Positions 19,235-26,078 of a DNA stretch of 43,625 nt are shown here, in pieces. The DNA is from Halomonas sp. PR-M31 (GTDB lineage Bacteria > Pseudomonadota > Gammaproteobacteria > Pseudomonadales > Halomonadaceae), in the NCBI RefSeq assembly GCF_001039575.1, contig NZ_JIBT01000043.1, positions 1 to 43,625 on the forward strand, written 5' to 3'. A program made the position numbers and the translations under genes. Numbering within the stretch: the stretch's first letter is position 1; each line of letters starts with the position of its first letter. Below the pieces are notes generated by a model that searched no databases, had not been told where the DNA came from, and saw only the letters and a program-made list of their open reading frames with translations.

Positions 19235-19852
19235 GATAAATTCAGACATTGCCGACTCACTTGCAGTGCCATTAGCAAGACCTGCTTTTACGCCAGTTCG
19301 ATTACGTTCTGGATGGTTTTGGCTTGCTTTTACTTGTCCCGTAAGATTTTCGATGTGGATTTCAATTCCAACAATAGCTTTTACCAGACGACTGGTGAAC
19401 TCGGCTGGAGCATCATCTACAGCCCATGGATTCTCTCTACCGGATTCGTGAACATCTGTTAACTGATTAAGATGTTCTTTCAGCCAATCATGCTCTTGGA
19501 TAATAGAGACTTGTCCTTGCACATGAACCGCAAGATAGTTCCATGTGGGAACAACCCGTCCCGTCTCGGCTTTTGTTTCATACCAAGACGGTGACACATA
19601 GGCATTCGGCCCCTGAAAGATCGCAAGAACAGATGCACCCTTCTCAATCTTCTTCCACACAGGGTTCACACGCGCCACATGGCACTTCAACATGCCAAGC
19701 GGGTGTTCTTCGCTGGCACTGAAATGAAAAGGGACATGGTTAGCATCAACACTATCACCGTCAGCAACCACCAGTACGCCAAAGCTATATTCCCTGATGT
19801 ACTGCTGAAGTTTCTCTTGGTCTTCTTCTCGAAAATGACTTGGTACTAGCAT
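19229..19852 (-). CDS. PaiB-like FMN-binding protein
   Basis: A 207-residue protein of the PaiB (FMN_bind_2) family, a split-barrel flavin-binding fold. Seen: MLVPSHFREEDQEKLQQYI, then VDANHVPFHF, KCHVARVNPVWK, QGPNAYVSPSWY and VPTWNYLAVHVQG, all recognisable family blocks in order. In Bacillus, PaiB was described as a negative transcriptional regulator; in most bacteria the role is unknown, and a direct DNA-binding domain is not visible here. Its stop codon lies in the R'' of the following attC and its start is 48 bases into the cassette. No own promoter is evident. Confidence 0.85.
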   Translation of the reverse strand: MLVPSHFREEDQEKLQQYIREYSFGVLVVADGDSVDANHVPFHFSASEEHPLGMLKCHVARVNPVWKKIEKGASVLAIFQGPNAYVSPSWYETKAETGRVVPTWNYLAVHVQGQVSIIQEHDWLKEHLNQLTDVHESGRENPWAVDDAPAEFTSRLVKAIVGIEIHIENLTGQVKASQNHPERNRTGVKAGLANGTASESAMSEFIG

Positions 19853-19893
19853 TTTGATATCTCTCTGGGCGGATTTTTATACAGCTAGAGTTC

Positions 19894-19941
19894 CGCTAAC
19901 GTGCGCCGCTTGCAGAGTCACCATTGGGCGATTTGTTAGCA
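19894..19941 (-). other. Short attC-like site after the antitoxin remnant
   Basis: R'' is TGCTAAC followed by AAATCG; R' is GTTAGCG. TGCTAAC is the exact complement of GTTAGCA at the start of this cassette. At 48 bases it is shorter than typical attC sites (about 57 and up), so it may have lost part of its arms. Confidence 0.55.
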
Positions 19942-20159
19942 GCTTCTGCCTGGAGGCGTTCAACTAGCCACACCTTGATAATTGATTGGCGGGTAACACC
20001 TATGCGCGCTGCCTCACGATACAACGACGCTACAACTCAAGCGGGGAAGTCGACGTTGATTCGCTTTTGTTGTTGGTTGACGCGACGGGCCGTGGACAGA
20101 TCAAGATCTTCAATAATACCTTTTTACTCACCCTGCAAGATGTTGAAGGCGTAGTGCAA
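19896..20159 (-). pseudogene. CopG-family antitoxin remnant with two stop codons
   Basis: One frame reads IIEDLDLSTARR, then QKRINVDFPA, a TGA stop at 20037-20039, then SLYREAARIGVTRQSIIKVW and LVERLQ. Intact relatives of this ribbon-helix-helix antitoxin family usually have Trp after VDFPA, so TGA most simply replaces TGG. A second stop (TAA, 20124-20126) cuts the N-terminal region. No partner toxin gene lies in the cassette. The 450-base stretch between the PaiB-like and GFA genes is therefore a dead cassette plus two attC sites. A + strand frame here (19986-20468) has no recognisable homology. Confidence 0.75.
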
Positions 20160-20160
20160 C

Positions 20161-20266
20161 TGCTAACGCCAAAGCTCATTTATCGCCGGCGCGGGCGCAG
20201 CCCGCAGAGGGAAGCCGAAACACGGCATCGTTTTTGGGAGGGATCAACTGCAACGATTTGTTATAG
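20161..20266 (-). other. attC-like site after the GFA-family gene
   Basis: R'' is CTATAAC followed by AAATCGTTGCAG; R' is GTTAGCA, preceded by GAGCTTTGGC. The middle holds a strong tip hairpin (GCGGGC, 3-base loop, GCCCGC). R'' matches the complement of this cassette's start box (GTTATAT) at six of seven bases. The total of 106 bases is within the usual attC range. The start and end blocks match those of the next site upstream. Confidence 0.75.
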
Positions 20267-20303
20267 GGCATTATTAGCTACTGTTTGCTTTGTCTGTCAC
20301 GTG

Positions 20304-20768
20304 TCACGTCGGGCGCGGACCGTATCGAGAAAACTCTTCAATCAACTTACCGAAAGCCACGAACTCGGGTTGAGTCTCGTAACAATACATCGCTGGTGTT
20401 TTTGCCCAAGGCAGCCCCTCTTGTGTCCAAAATTCGACGAAGGGCACGAACCAACCGTACTCATCTAGCATCGAAGAGCGTACATTCACGAACTGGTCCA
20501 TACCTTCTGGACGCGTGAACATCCAACTCATGCAGTGCGGGCAGAAATAATGACGCGTGGCGCCGTGCAACCCGCCGATCACAGGCTCGCCAGCTGTAAC
20601 AGCAAAGCCCTCGCTCGGGATGGAAAGTGACAGCGAGAAGGCGCTTGCGGTCATGCGCTGACAACCTATGCAATGACAAACTGAGGTGAGTAGCGGTGGT
20701 GCGCTTACTTGAAGCCGTGTTTGGCCGCAACGGCAACCACCATTCCAGGGCAATTTCCACTCATCCAT
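20304..20768 (-). CDS. GFA/CENP-V domain protein (zinc-binding)
   Basis: A 154-residue protein of the glutathione-dependent formaldehyde-activating (GFA) superfamily. Seen: the zinc motifs GGCRCGQTRLQV, CHCIGCQRMT and FCPHCMSWMF, which supply the usual six or seven cysteine ligands, and the GEPVIGG turn between them. Despite the name, most members have no proven activity on formaldehyde. ATG 20768 follows a GAGGAG site by 9 bases. A 136-base leader separates it from the cassette boundary and contains a ten-codon frame with its own strong ribosome site (20836-20868). Confidence 0.88.
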   Translation of the reverse strand: MDEWKLPWNGGCRCGQTRLQVSAPPLLTSVCHCIGCQRMTASAFSLSLSIPSEGFAVTAGEPVIGGLHGATRHYFCPHCMSWMFTRPEGMDQFVNVRSSMLDEYGWFVPFVEFWTQEGLPWAKTPAMYCYETQPEFVAFGKLIEEFSRYGPRPT

Positions 20769-20835
20769 AATTTCTGCTCCTCATCCAGAACTCTATGCTA
20801 TCCCAAATCTCATCTAAAACAGGGAGGTTTACAGT

Positions 20836-20868
20836 TTACACAAGCATCGCGACTAGCGGGTAAACCAT
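20836..20868 (-). CDS. Possible 10-codon leader frame before the GFA gene
   Basis: ATG 20868 lies 4 bases after GGAGGAA and encodes MVYPLVAMLV before TAA. It sits just inside the cassette, between the recombination point and the GFA gene. It could help translate the downstream gene, or be chance; no homology is claimed. Confidence 0.3.
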   Translation of the reverse strand: MVYPLVAMLV

Positions 20869-20898
20869 AGTTTCCTCCACTGCTCAGTTCCGATTGAG

Positions 20899-20970
20899 AT
20901 ATAACGCACAAGCTCAGCCGCCGATAAACTGCGTAGCGGGTTGGCGGTCGGCTGCAGCGATTTGTTGGGC
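20899..20970 (-). other. attC-like site after the cupin gene
   Basis: R'' is GCCCAAC followed by AAATCGCTGCAG; R' is GTTATAT, preceded by TGAGCTTGTGC. GCCCAAC is the exact complement of GTTGGGC at the start of this cassette. Internal complementary arms (GCCGACCGCC region with GGCGGCT) support the folded single-strand structure. At 72 bases it is the most typical attC in the cluster. Confidence 0.8.
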
Positions 20971-20982
20971 AGCATGACAGCG

Positions 20983-21441
20983 CTAACGCTTGATGTGCTC
21001 AATATTTGAATGCTCGACAACATTCCATTCGCCGTTATTGCGGTAAAGGCGCTTCTTGAGATTGGGATAGTCGGTGACGTCTTGGGCAAGACGTTGTCCG
21101 ATAACGAGACAAACCAAAGGCTCTGAACCTTCAGCCCTCATGTAGTGAGCGACGCCGTTCAAGGGACAGCCGATAAAATCTCCGGAAGCAATAGATTGGG
21201 TCTCTGTGCCAATCGTAGCTGTTCCGCTCCCGGAAAGGACGTAGATGCACTCTTCTTCGAAGAAATGCACATGCAACTCTGTGGAAAAATGCCCTGGTTG
21301 CACTGTGATGATGTGAACGCCAATGTTCTTGAGACCAACAGCGTCTCCGAGAGACTTGTTGATGCGAACTGCATCGTCGTTGAGGAAATGAACCTTTTTC
21401 TGCCCAGTCATTTCGGCAATAGCATTTGCCGACAGATACAT
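20983..21441 (-). CDS. Cupin domain protein (first cassette)
   Basis: A 152-residue single-domain cupin. The barrel motifs are visible: HVHFFEEECIYVLSGSG (metal-binding His-x-His and Glu) and GDFIGCPLNGVAHYMRAEG (second His). The C-terminal tail carries YPNLKKRLYRN. The function is unknown; small cupins of this type include sugar isomerase-like and regulatory proteins. ATG 21441 is preferred over an in-frame upstream codon at 21468 because GAGGTAGGT immediately precedes it and it begins 15 bases inside the cassette boundary (GTTGGGC at 21457-21463). With so little leader it must be transcribed from outside the cassette. Confidence 0.85.
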   Translation of the reverse strand: MYLSANAIAEMTGQKKVHFLNDDAVRINKSLGDAVGLKNIGVHIITVQPGHFSTELHVHFFEEECIYVLSGSGTATIGTETQSIASGDFIGCPLNGVAHYMRAEGSEPLVCLVIGQRLAQDVTDYPNLKKRLYRNNGEWNVVEHSNIEHIKR

Positions 21442-21456
21442 ACCTACCTCTTTGCT

Positions 21457-21463
21457 GCCCAAC
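21457..21463 (-). other. Cassette-cluster proximal boundary (R'-like box)
   Basis: GTTGGGC marks the start of the first cassette and complements its R''. Only 8 bases further upstream on the - strand is ATCTAAC, which has R'' form but is too close to make a full attC. No attI or integrase gene follows. Confidence 0.5.
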
Positions 21464-22096
21464 AGCAATTAGTTAGATAGAACGCTTAGTTATTGCGCAA
21501 ATCTGACCACTTCATGATTACGGTTTTTGATCCACAAACCACCCACCTAATATATAAAACAAAAGCTTAGCTAACCACCCTGCTGACTGCTACGTAATCA
21601 TTTGACTTCTGTTATTTGCTTACACGACAAAACTGTACATAAATATAAACTTATAGAAATCCAGCCTACGTTAGGGAAACCGCCTCGATTACGTGATCAG
21701 GTTCGTGCTTTCATTCGCGTCAATCATTACAGCATCCGCACGGAAAAAACCTATTGGTTTTAAATTCGCTATTCCAACCGCTTACAGCAGATAAAACATC
21801 CCTGTGATATCAGATCACAAGAAGTTAACCAGTTTATGACATGACTTGCTGCTCCCTGAAATGGCAACAGCCCTCCTCCTCACTTTCATTGAGCACCGAT
21901 AACCTCGGCAGTGTCACCCGACCCTTTGAATTCTCTCCTTTACAGAACGGGATCAAGCAGCTCTGTCACCGTTACCGATGTCACCATGATCGGCCCCAGC
22001 AAGACAGTGGCATGAGCTTATGACGCCATTGATAATTATTTGCATTGGTGGCATGGTACGAACCGTTTTTACTCATAGCGCTATAAGGGATTCAGC
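21464..22096. other. AT-rich intergenic region without a supported gene
   Basis: About 630 bases, visibly richer in A and T than both flanks. The only frame of note (21841-22023, + strand, 60 codons) lacks a ribosome site and homology. The region holds TGTGA and TCACA arms at 21803-21819 with a 7-base gap (one more than the CRP consensus) and a Fur-like site near its right end. No integrase remnant could be recognised. Confidence 0.6.
22029..22047 (+). promoter_or_regulatory. Fur-like operator before the DUF3450-exbBD-tonB operon
   Basis: TTGATAATTATTTGCATTG resembles the Fur consensus (GATAAT repeats) and lies about 50 bases before the first gene. Iron control of a TonB energising operon is well established in related bacteria, which raises confidence. 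Confidence 0.55.
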
Positions 22097-22869
22097 GTGA
22101 AGACAATTCGCTTACGCGGCTTTTCCTGTTTTGTGATCTGGCTTTTGCTGGCTGGTGTCGCCCAGGCCCAGGAAACAGCGAGCAATGCTGATGCCTCCTC
22201 CCCGCCCAAGCAGGCTCAGCAAGCCAAAATCGACGCTGCGAATGAAGAAACTCAGGCGCTACTCGCCGAGCTGAGTCGGCTTGAAACCAATACCCGAAGA
22301 TTGAACGCCTACAACGATGAGCTCGAGCGAGTGGTGACGCATCAGGCGGATCTGCTTGAGCGTCGTGAAAGCGCACTCGACTCTGCGAATTCGATGCAGG
22401 AATCATTGCCTCCCCTATTACGGACTCTTGTGCAACGCCTAGACCGCTGGGTCGATGGCGACCTGCCTTTCCTGCAAGAAGAGCGCAAGGCCCGAGTCGA
22501 CAACCTCGAACAGATGCTGGTGAATCCAGAACTCGATGGCGCCGAACGCCTGGACAGGGTGCTTTCCGCCTGGCGCACCGAGTTGAACTACGGCCGGGAA
22601 ATGGACGCCTGGCGCGGCATGCTAGACGAGCAGCGTGAGGTCGATTTTCTACGCCTGGGCCGAGTTGGGTTTTACTATCTTACGCAAACGGCCATGAAGG
22701 CGGCGTTTGGCGTTCAGAGCAAAATGAGTGGCAACCTTTGAACGACGATGCCCGTCGGCAAGTGCATAAGGGCTTGAGCATCGCCCGGGATCAGCGTGCG
22801 CCTGAGCTGCTGGAACTGCCGGTCTCCAACGCGTTACAGAATGCCGACGACCCAGGAGCAGACTCATGA
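22097..22869 (+). pseudogene. DUF3450 family protein of a TonB system, with a one-base frameshift
   Basis: The first frame starts at GTG 22097 (AAGGGA upstream) with a signal peptide ending near AQAQE, then a long coiled coil and the DUF3450 core (LVQRLDRWVDGDLPFLQEER, RVLSAWRTELNYGRE, RLGRVGFYYL). After YYL it loses register. Adding one C near 22683-22687 restores the expected C-terminus: GHEGGVW, EWQPL, then KGLSIARDQRAPELLELPV, ending at TGA 22867-22869. That stop overlaps the next ATG as ATGA, the normal operon junction, which strongly supports the repaired frame (257 residues). DUF3450 proteins are periplasmic partners encoded with TonB2-type ExbB/ExbD systems. The lesion may be a sequencing error. 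Confidence 0.85.
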
Positions 22870-24269
22870 CAATGCGTGAAAGGATGATTCACGGCTGCGG
22901 GATCGTGCTATTGCTGCTCTCGTCATATGGCCTGGCCCAATCCGATGATTCGAATCAATCTCTCAATGACCAGCGAGCCTCCACAGATGCCGAGAACATG
23001 GCTCGGCTTGCCGCCTTGGCAGATGATCCCGAAGCTCTGGATCAGGCTCTGGAGGCCGTGCGTGAACGCCAGACGACGGAAACCGAACGCCGTAGCGAAC
23101 TGGAGGCCCGGCAGGCAGAACAGCGTAAGCGCCTCGATGAACTCAAGGCGCCTCGCAACGCGACTGGGGATGATCAAGAAGCAGGTAGCGAACAAGAAAA
23201 CGCCGATCTGCAGGCAGTGGCAGATGTACTCGATGGGCAGGTTGGCGAGCTGCGCGATGACCTGGCGGACAGCTGGCTGACCCTGGGCGAGTTTACGCTG
23301 CCCGAACGGCGCGACCCGGACGCTCCTCTGACACCCGAGCGCATTGAAAACGTGGCGGATGCGCTGATGGCGCTGACCCGGGAAACCGGACGCATCTCGC
23401 AATTTACCGCTCCGGTGGCCAATGCCGATGGCAACGTGACGGATCAGAACATCATACGCCTGGGGGATATGGCGGCCTTCAGTAACGGTCATTGGCTGCG
23501 CAAGGGTGAAGGCGACATGGCGCCAACCATGCTCGAGCAATTACCCGCCACGGTCCAAAACAATCTTGCGACTTTTGCCGAAGGCGAAAACACGCCTCTA
23601 AAGCTCGATCCGACTCGAGGCAAACTGCTTGACGCCCTGATGCAACACCCCTCCCTGCTCGAACGCTTCCATCAGGGCGGTGCGGTGGGTTACGTGGTGG
23701 TGGCCCTGGGAATTTTCGGCCTGATCGTGGCGCTAGTGCAGTACGCCTACCTGCTGATCGTCAGTGCCCGCCTGCGTCGTCAGCTCAAGGGGTTGGATAG
23801 CCTGCGCCAGAACAATCCTTTGGGTCGGGTGCTTGGCAAGTTCAAGACGTTGCATCACGGGCTTGCCCCGGAGGCCTTGGAAGCCCGGCTGGACGAATCG
23901 CTTCTTGCAGAACAGCCACGGCTCGAACGGGGCCAGGCCCTGGTCAAGTTGCTGGCTGCCGTCGCGCCATTGCTGGGGCTACTCGGCACCGTGACCGGCA
24001 TGATCGTCACCTTCCAGGCCATTACGGTGTTCGGCACCGGCGACCCGCAGCTGATGGCCGGCGGCATCAGTCAGGCACTGGTCACCACCGTACTGGGGCT
24101 AATCACGGCAGTACCGCTGCTGTTCGCCCATACCGCTCTGACCAGCCGCAGCCGACATATCGTTGCGATCCTCGAAGGCCGCGCCAGTGCCGTGTTGGCG
24201 GAACATCTCGAGAGTCAGCCCGCAAGCGACACGTCTAACGAGCATCACCATGCCACTTCCCTGGCTTGA
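22866..24269 (+). CDS. MotA/TolQ/ExbB-type proton channel protein with periplasmic domain (TtpC-like)
   Basis: A 467-residue protein. An N-terminal signal peptide (MIHGCGIVLLLLSSYGLAQS) is followed by a roughly 240-residue periplasmic segment rich in coiled coil (EAVRERQTTETERRSELEAR region). The C-terminal half is an ExbB/TolQ domain: GAVGYVVVALGIFGLIVALV, then KLLAAVAPLLGLLGTVTGMI and GGISQALVTTVLGLITAVPL, with the conserved Thr/Gly channel helices. This architecture is that of TtpC in Vibrio TonB2 systems, which couples ExbB/ExbD to TonB. ATG 22866 overlaps the DUF3450 stop, and the gene's end overlaps the next start by 20 bases. Confidence 0.88.
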   Translation: MTMRERMIHGCGIVLLLLSSYGLAQSDDSNQSLNDQRASTDAENMARLAALADDPEALDQALEAVRERQTTETERRSELEARQAEQRKRLDELKAPRNATGDDQEAGSEQENADLQAVADVLDGQVGELRDDLADSWLTLGEFTLPERRDPDAPLTPERIENVADALMALTRETGRISQFTAPVANADGNVTDQNIIRLGDMAAFSNGHWLRKGEGDMAPTMLEQLPATVQNNLATFAEGENTPLKLDPTRGKLLDALMQHPSLLERFHQGGAVGYVVVALGIFGLIVALVQYAYLLIVSARLRRQLKGLDSLRQNNPLGRVLGKFKTLHHGLAPEALEARLDESLLAEQPRLERGQALVKLLAAVAPLLGLLGTVTGMIVTFQAITVFGTGDPQLMAGGISQALVTTVLGLITAVPLLFAHTALTSRSRHIVAILEGRASAVLAEHLESQPASDTSNEHHHATSLA

Positions 24270-24807
24270 TCCGGCTGCACTCCTGCTCGATCCATTCCTC
24301 TGGCTGTTCGACGCCGGGGGGGTGGTACTCGTCACCATTCTGGGCGTGGCGATCCTGCTGTTTTCGCTGGGACTGGAACGCTGGTGGTATTTCCGCTTCA
24401 CCTGGTGCCGGGAACGCCACGCCCTGGTAAGCCAATGGATGGCACGCAAGGATCGCCAAAGCTGGAGTGCCTTGACCCTGCGGGAGGTGTGGACGCGGGA
24501 TCTGATCGCCCGATTGCGCCGCCCCCTGCCCTGGCTGAAACTGCTGGTCATGCTTTGTCCGCTGCTAGGGCTGCTCGGGACCGTGACCGGTATGATCGCG
24601 GTTTTCGACGGTCTGGCGCTTCAGGACACCAGCCAGGCTCGGGCGATGGCGAACGGCGTGGCCCGAGCGACGCTGCCGACGCTTGCGGGCATGGCGGTGG
24701 CAGTCATGGGACTTCTCTTTACCACTCGATTGGAATTCATCATCCGGCGTGAGGATCAGCGGCTGCATGACCGCATGGCCCGCGCCGTGGAGAGCACTCA
24801 TGCGTAG
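24250..24807 (+). CDS. exbB: ExbB-type proton channel subunit (second copy, short)
   Basis: A 185-residue MotA/TolQ/ExbB protein without the periplasmic extension of its upstream neighbour. Seen: a first membrane segment (GGVVLVTILGVAILLFSLGLERWW), then LLVMLCPLLGLLGTVTGMIAVF and RATLPTLAGMAVAVMGLLF, the channel helices. It forms the proton-driven motor with ExbD. ATG 24250 lies inside the end of the previous gene; its ribosome site is poor, so coupling is likely. An in-frame upstream start at 24163 would lie entirely within the previous gene and is not used. It overlaps exbD by 8 bases. Confidence 0.9.
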   Translation: MPLPWLDPAALLLDPFLWLFDAGGVVLVTILGVAILLFSLGLERWWYFRFTWCRERHALVSQWMARKDRQSWSALTLREVWTRDLIARLRRPLPWLKLLVMLCPLLGLLGTVTGMIAVFDGLALQDTSQARAMANGVARATLPTLAGMAVAVMGLLFTTRLEFIIRREDQRLHDRMARAVESTHA

Positions 24808-25207
24808 ACGGCGCTTGCAAGGTGACAGTAGCGATGCCAGCGAGGTCAACCTGACCCCGATGCTGGACGTCGTGTTCATCATGCTCATTTTCTTTATCGT
24901 CACTACCAGCTTCATCAAGGAAAGCGGCGTGGAAATTCAGCGCCCGCAGTCCAGCGCAGCCACCCCCCGACCGGACGCCCAGGTCATGGTCGCACTGACC
25001 GCCGAGGGTGCGGTCTGGGTCGATGGTCAGCCGGTGGATGCCCATCGCGTAGGCAGTGAAGTAGCGGCACTGATCAGCGATCAGGGCAGCGTCGTGATCC
25101 AGGCAGATCGAGAATCCACCACGGGACTGCTGGTGGAGGTCATGGATCGTCTGCGCGAGGCCGGGGTCGAGGATGTGGCCGTGGCCGCCACCCGCGGTGG
25201 CCCATGA
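24800..25207 (+). CDS. exbD: Biopolymer transport protein ExbD
   Basis: A 135-residue inner-membrane protein of the ExbD/TolR family. Seen: the short cytoplasmic N-terminus, the membrane helix VNLTPMLDVVFIMLIFFIVTTSF with the proton-carrying aspartate in MLDVVF, and a periplasmic domain ending in AGVEDVAVAA. With ExbB it uses the proton gradient to energise TonB. ATG 24800 is chosen for the usual short N-terminus before the membrane helix; the gene overlaps exbB by 8 and tonB by 4 bases. Confidence 0.93.
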   Translation: MRRRRLQGDSSDASEVNLTPMLDVVFIMLIFFIVTTSFIKESGVEIQRPQSSAATPRPDAQVMVALTAEGAVWVDGQPVDAHRVGSEVAALISDQGSVVIQADRESTTGLLVEVMDRLREAGVEDVAVAATRGGP

Positions 25208-25965
25208 TCCGAGCGCCCGTATCCGCTCTGGCCGGCATCGCCCTGGCGCTGGTGCTGTTCTGGCTGCTGGCTCTGCTGGTGGCGCCGCCGGAGGCCCCGG
25301 TGGAGATAAAAAAACAGGCCATGTCTTTGAGCATGACCGATGCGCCTCAAGCCCAATCAGCGGAGTCAAGCGCCGGCTCCCAGGCAGAAGCATCCCCGCC
25401 GCTGCCCCAGCCACCCACTCAGATACCGCCGCAACTATCGCCCCCGGAGCCTATACCGGCCCCGGAAGCGGATAGCAATATCGCGGTCTCGGAACCCGAG
25501 CCAGAGCCAACGCCGGAGCCCGTCCCGGAACCAAAGCCAGCGCCGAAGCCCGAACCTGAGCCCAGGCCCCAGCCGGCACCAGCGCCTGAACCGACGCCCC
25601 AGCCTGCTCAGGCCAGCAGTGCCGGAAGCTTCGCCGGTACGTCACCCAATCCCAGTCAATCTCAAGCAGCTGGCGCCGGCAGCGCGCAATCCGGTCCCAA
25701 GGATGTCGGCCAGGCGTCGCCGGTCAGCCAGGTGCCGCCGCAATATCCAGCAAGAGCCCAACGGCGCAATCTGGAAGGCCATGTGGTGCTGACGTTTCTG
25801 ATCCGTCCGGACGGCAGTGTGGACGCCTCTTCTATCAAGGTAACCGACGCGCGGCCGCGACACGTCTTCGATCGAGCCGCTCAGCAGGCGGTGTCCCAGT
25901 GGCGATTCGAGGCCACCGGCGAGCTGCGGCGCGCGCGTCAGCGCCTGGAATTCAGGCTGAGATAG
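25204..25965 (+). CDS. tonB: TonB energy-transducing protein
   Basis: A 253-residue TonB. Seen: an N-terminal membrane anchor (ALAGIALALVLFWLLALLVA), a long spacer of Pro-Glu/Pro-Lys repeats (about residues 60-135) that spans the periplasm, and a C-terminal TonB domain with PPQYPARAQRRNLEGHVVL, the YP motif and FDRAAQQAVSQWRF. It passes energy to outer-membrane receptors such as the IutA-like protein encoded 6.7 kb downstream. ATGA overlap with exbD shows coupling. Unlike many TonB2 clusters, no TPR protein gene follows. Confidence 0.93.
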   Translation: MIRAPVSALAGIALALVLFWLLALLVAPPEAPVEIKKQAMSLSMTDAPQAQSAESSAGSQAEASPPLPQPPTQIPPQLSPPEPIPAPEADSNIAVSEPEPEPTPEPVPEPKPAPKPEPEPRPQPAPAPEPTPQPAQASSAGSFAGTSPNPSQSQAAGAGSAQSGPKDVGQASPVSQVPPQYPARAQRRNLEGHVVLTFLIRPDGSVDASSIKVTDARPRHVFDRAAQQAVSQWRFEATGELRRARQRLEFRLR

Positions 25966-25968
25966 TCA

Positions 25969-25987
25969 GTCGTCGCTAACCGACGAC
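25969..25987 (+). terminator. Hairpin after tonB, possible weak terminator
   Basis: GTCGTCG and CGACGAC pair around a 5-base loop directly after the tonB stop. No U-run follows, so termination is uncertain. Confidence 0.35.
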
Positions 25988-26038
25988 GCTCTCTCTACAA
26001 GACGCTACACAGCCAGGCTTGATCCCCTCCCTTTGGAT

Positions 26039-26057
26039 GCGAATAATTCGCAATATC
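26039..26057 (+). promoter_or_regulatory. Weak Fur-like site before the MFS gene
   Basis: GCGAATAATTCGCAATATC agrees with the 19-base Fur consensus at 12 positions by eye and lies 21 bases before the chosen start. Alone it is weak; the iron-related neighbours make it plausible. Confidence 0.35.
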
Positions 26058-26078
26058 AAAGAAACAGGATCAGAGTTC

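Larger units (their letters stand above)
16966..21463 (-). mobile_element. Integron gene-cassette cluster without integrase (CALIN-like)
   Basis: All genes here lie on the - strand, are short, and have lower GC than the flanks. Five consecutive cassettes are bounded by attC-like sites. For each cassette the 7-base box at its start is the reverse complement of the R'' box of its own attC: GTTGGGC/GCCCAAC (cupin), GTTATAT/CTATAAC (GFA, one mismatch), GTTAGCA/TGCTAAC (antitoxin), GTTAGCG/GGCTAAC (PaiB, one mismatch) and GTTACAG/CTGTAAC (dehydratase). This agreement, 33 of 35 positions, is what integron excision and insertion produce. Three R'' boxes continue AAATCG. The GNAT and toxin-antitoxin genes at the far end are probably part of the same cluster, with degraded sites. 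No intI or recognisable attI is present on either side. Confidence 0.75.

Noticed and set aside
19986-20468. A 160-codon + strand frame in the cassette cluster
   Set aside because: It crosses an attC site and the end of the GFA gene; the - strand carries the antitoxin homology.
21841-22023. A 60-codon + strand frame in the AT-rich spacer
   Set aside because: No ribosome site, no homology recognised and unusual composition.
21464-22096. Search for an integron integrase or attI next to the first cassette
   Set aside because: No frame long enough and no tyrosine recombinase motif was visible on either strand.
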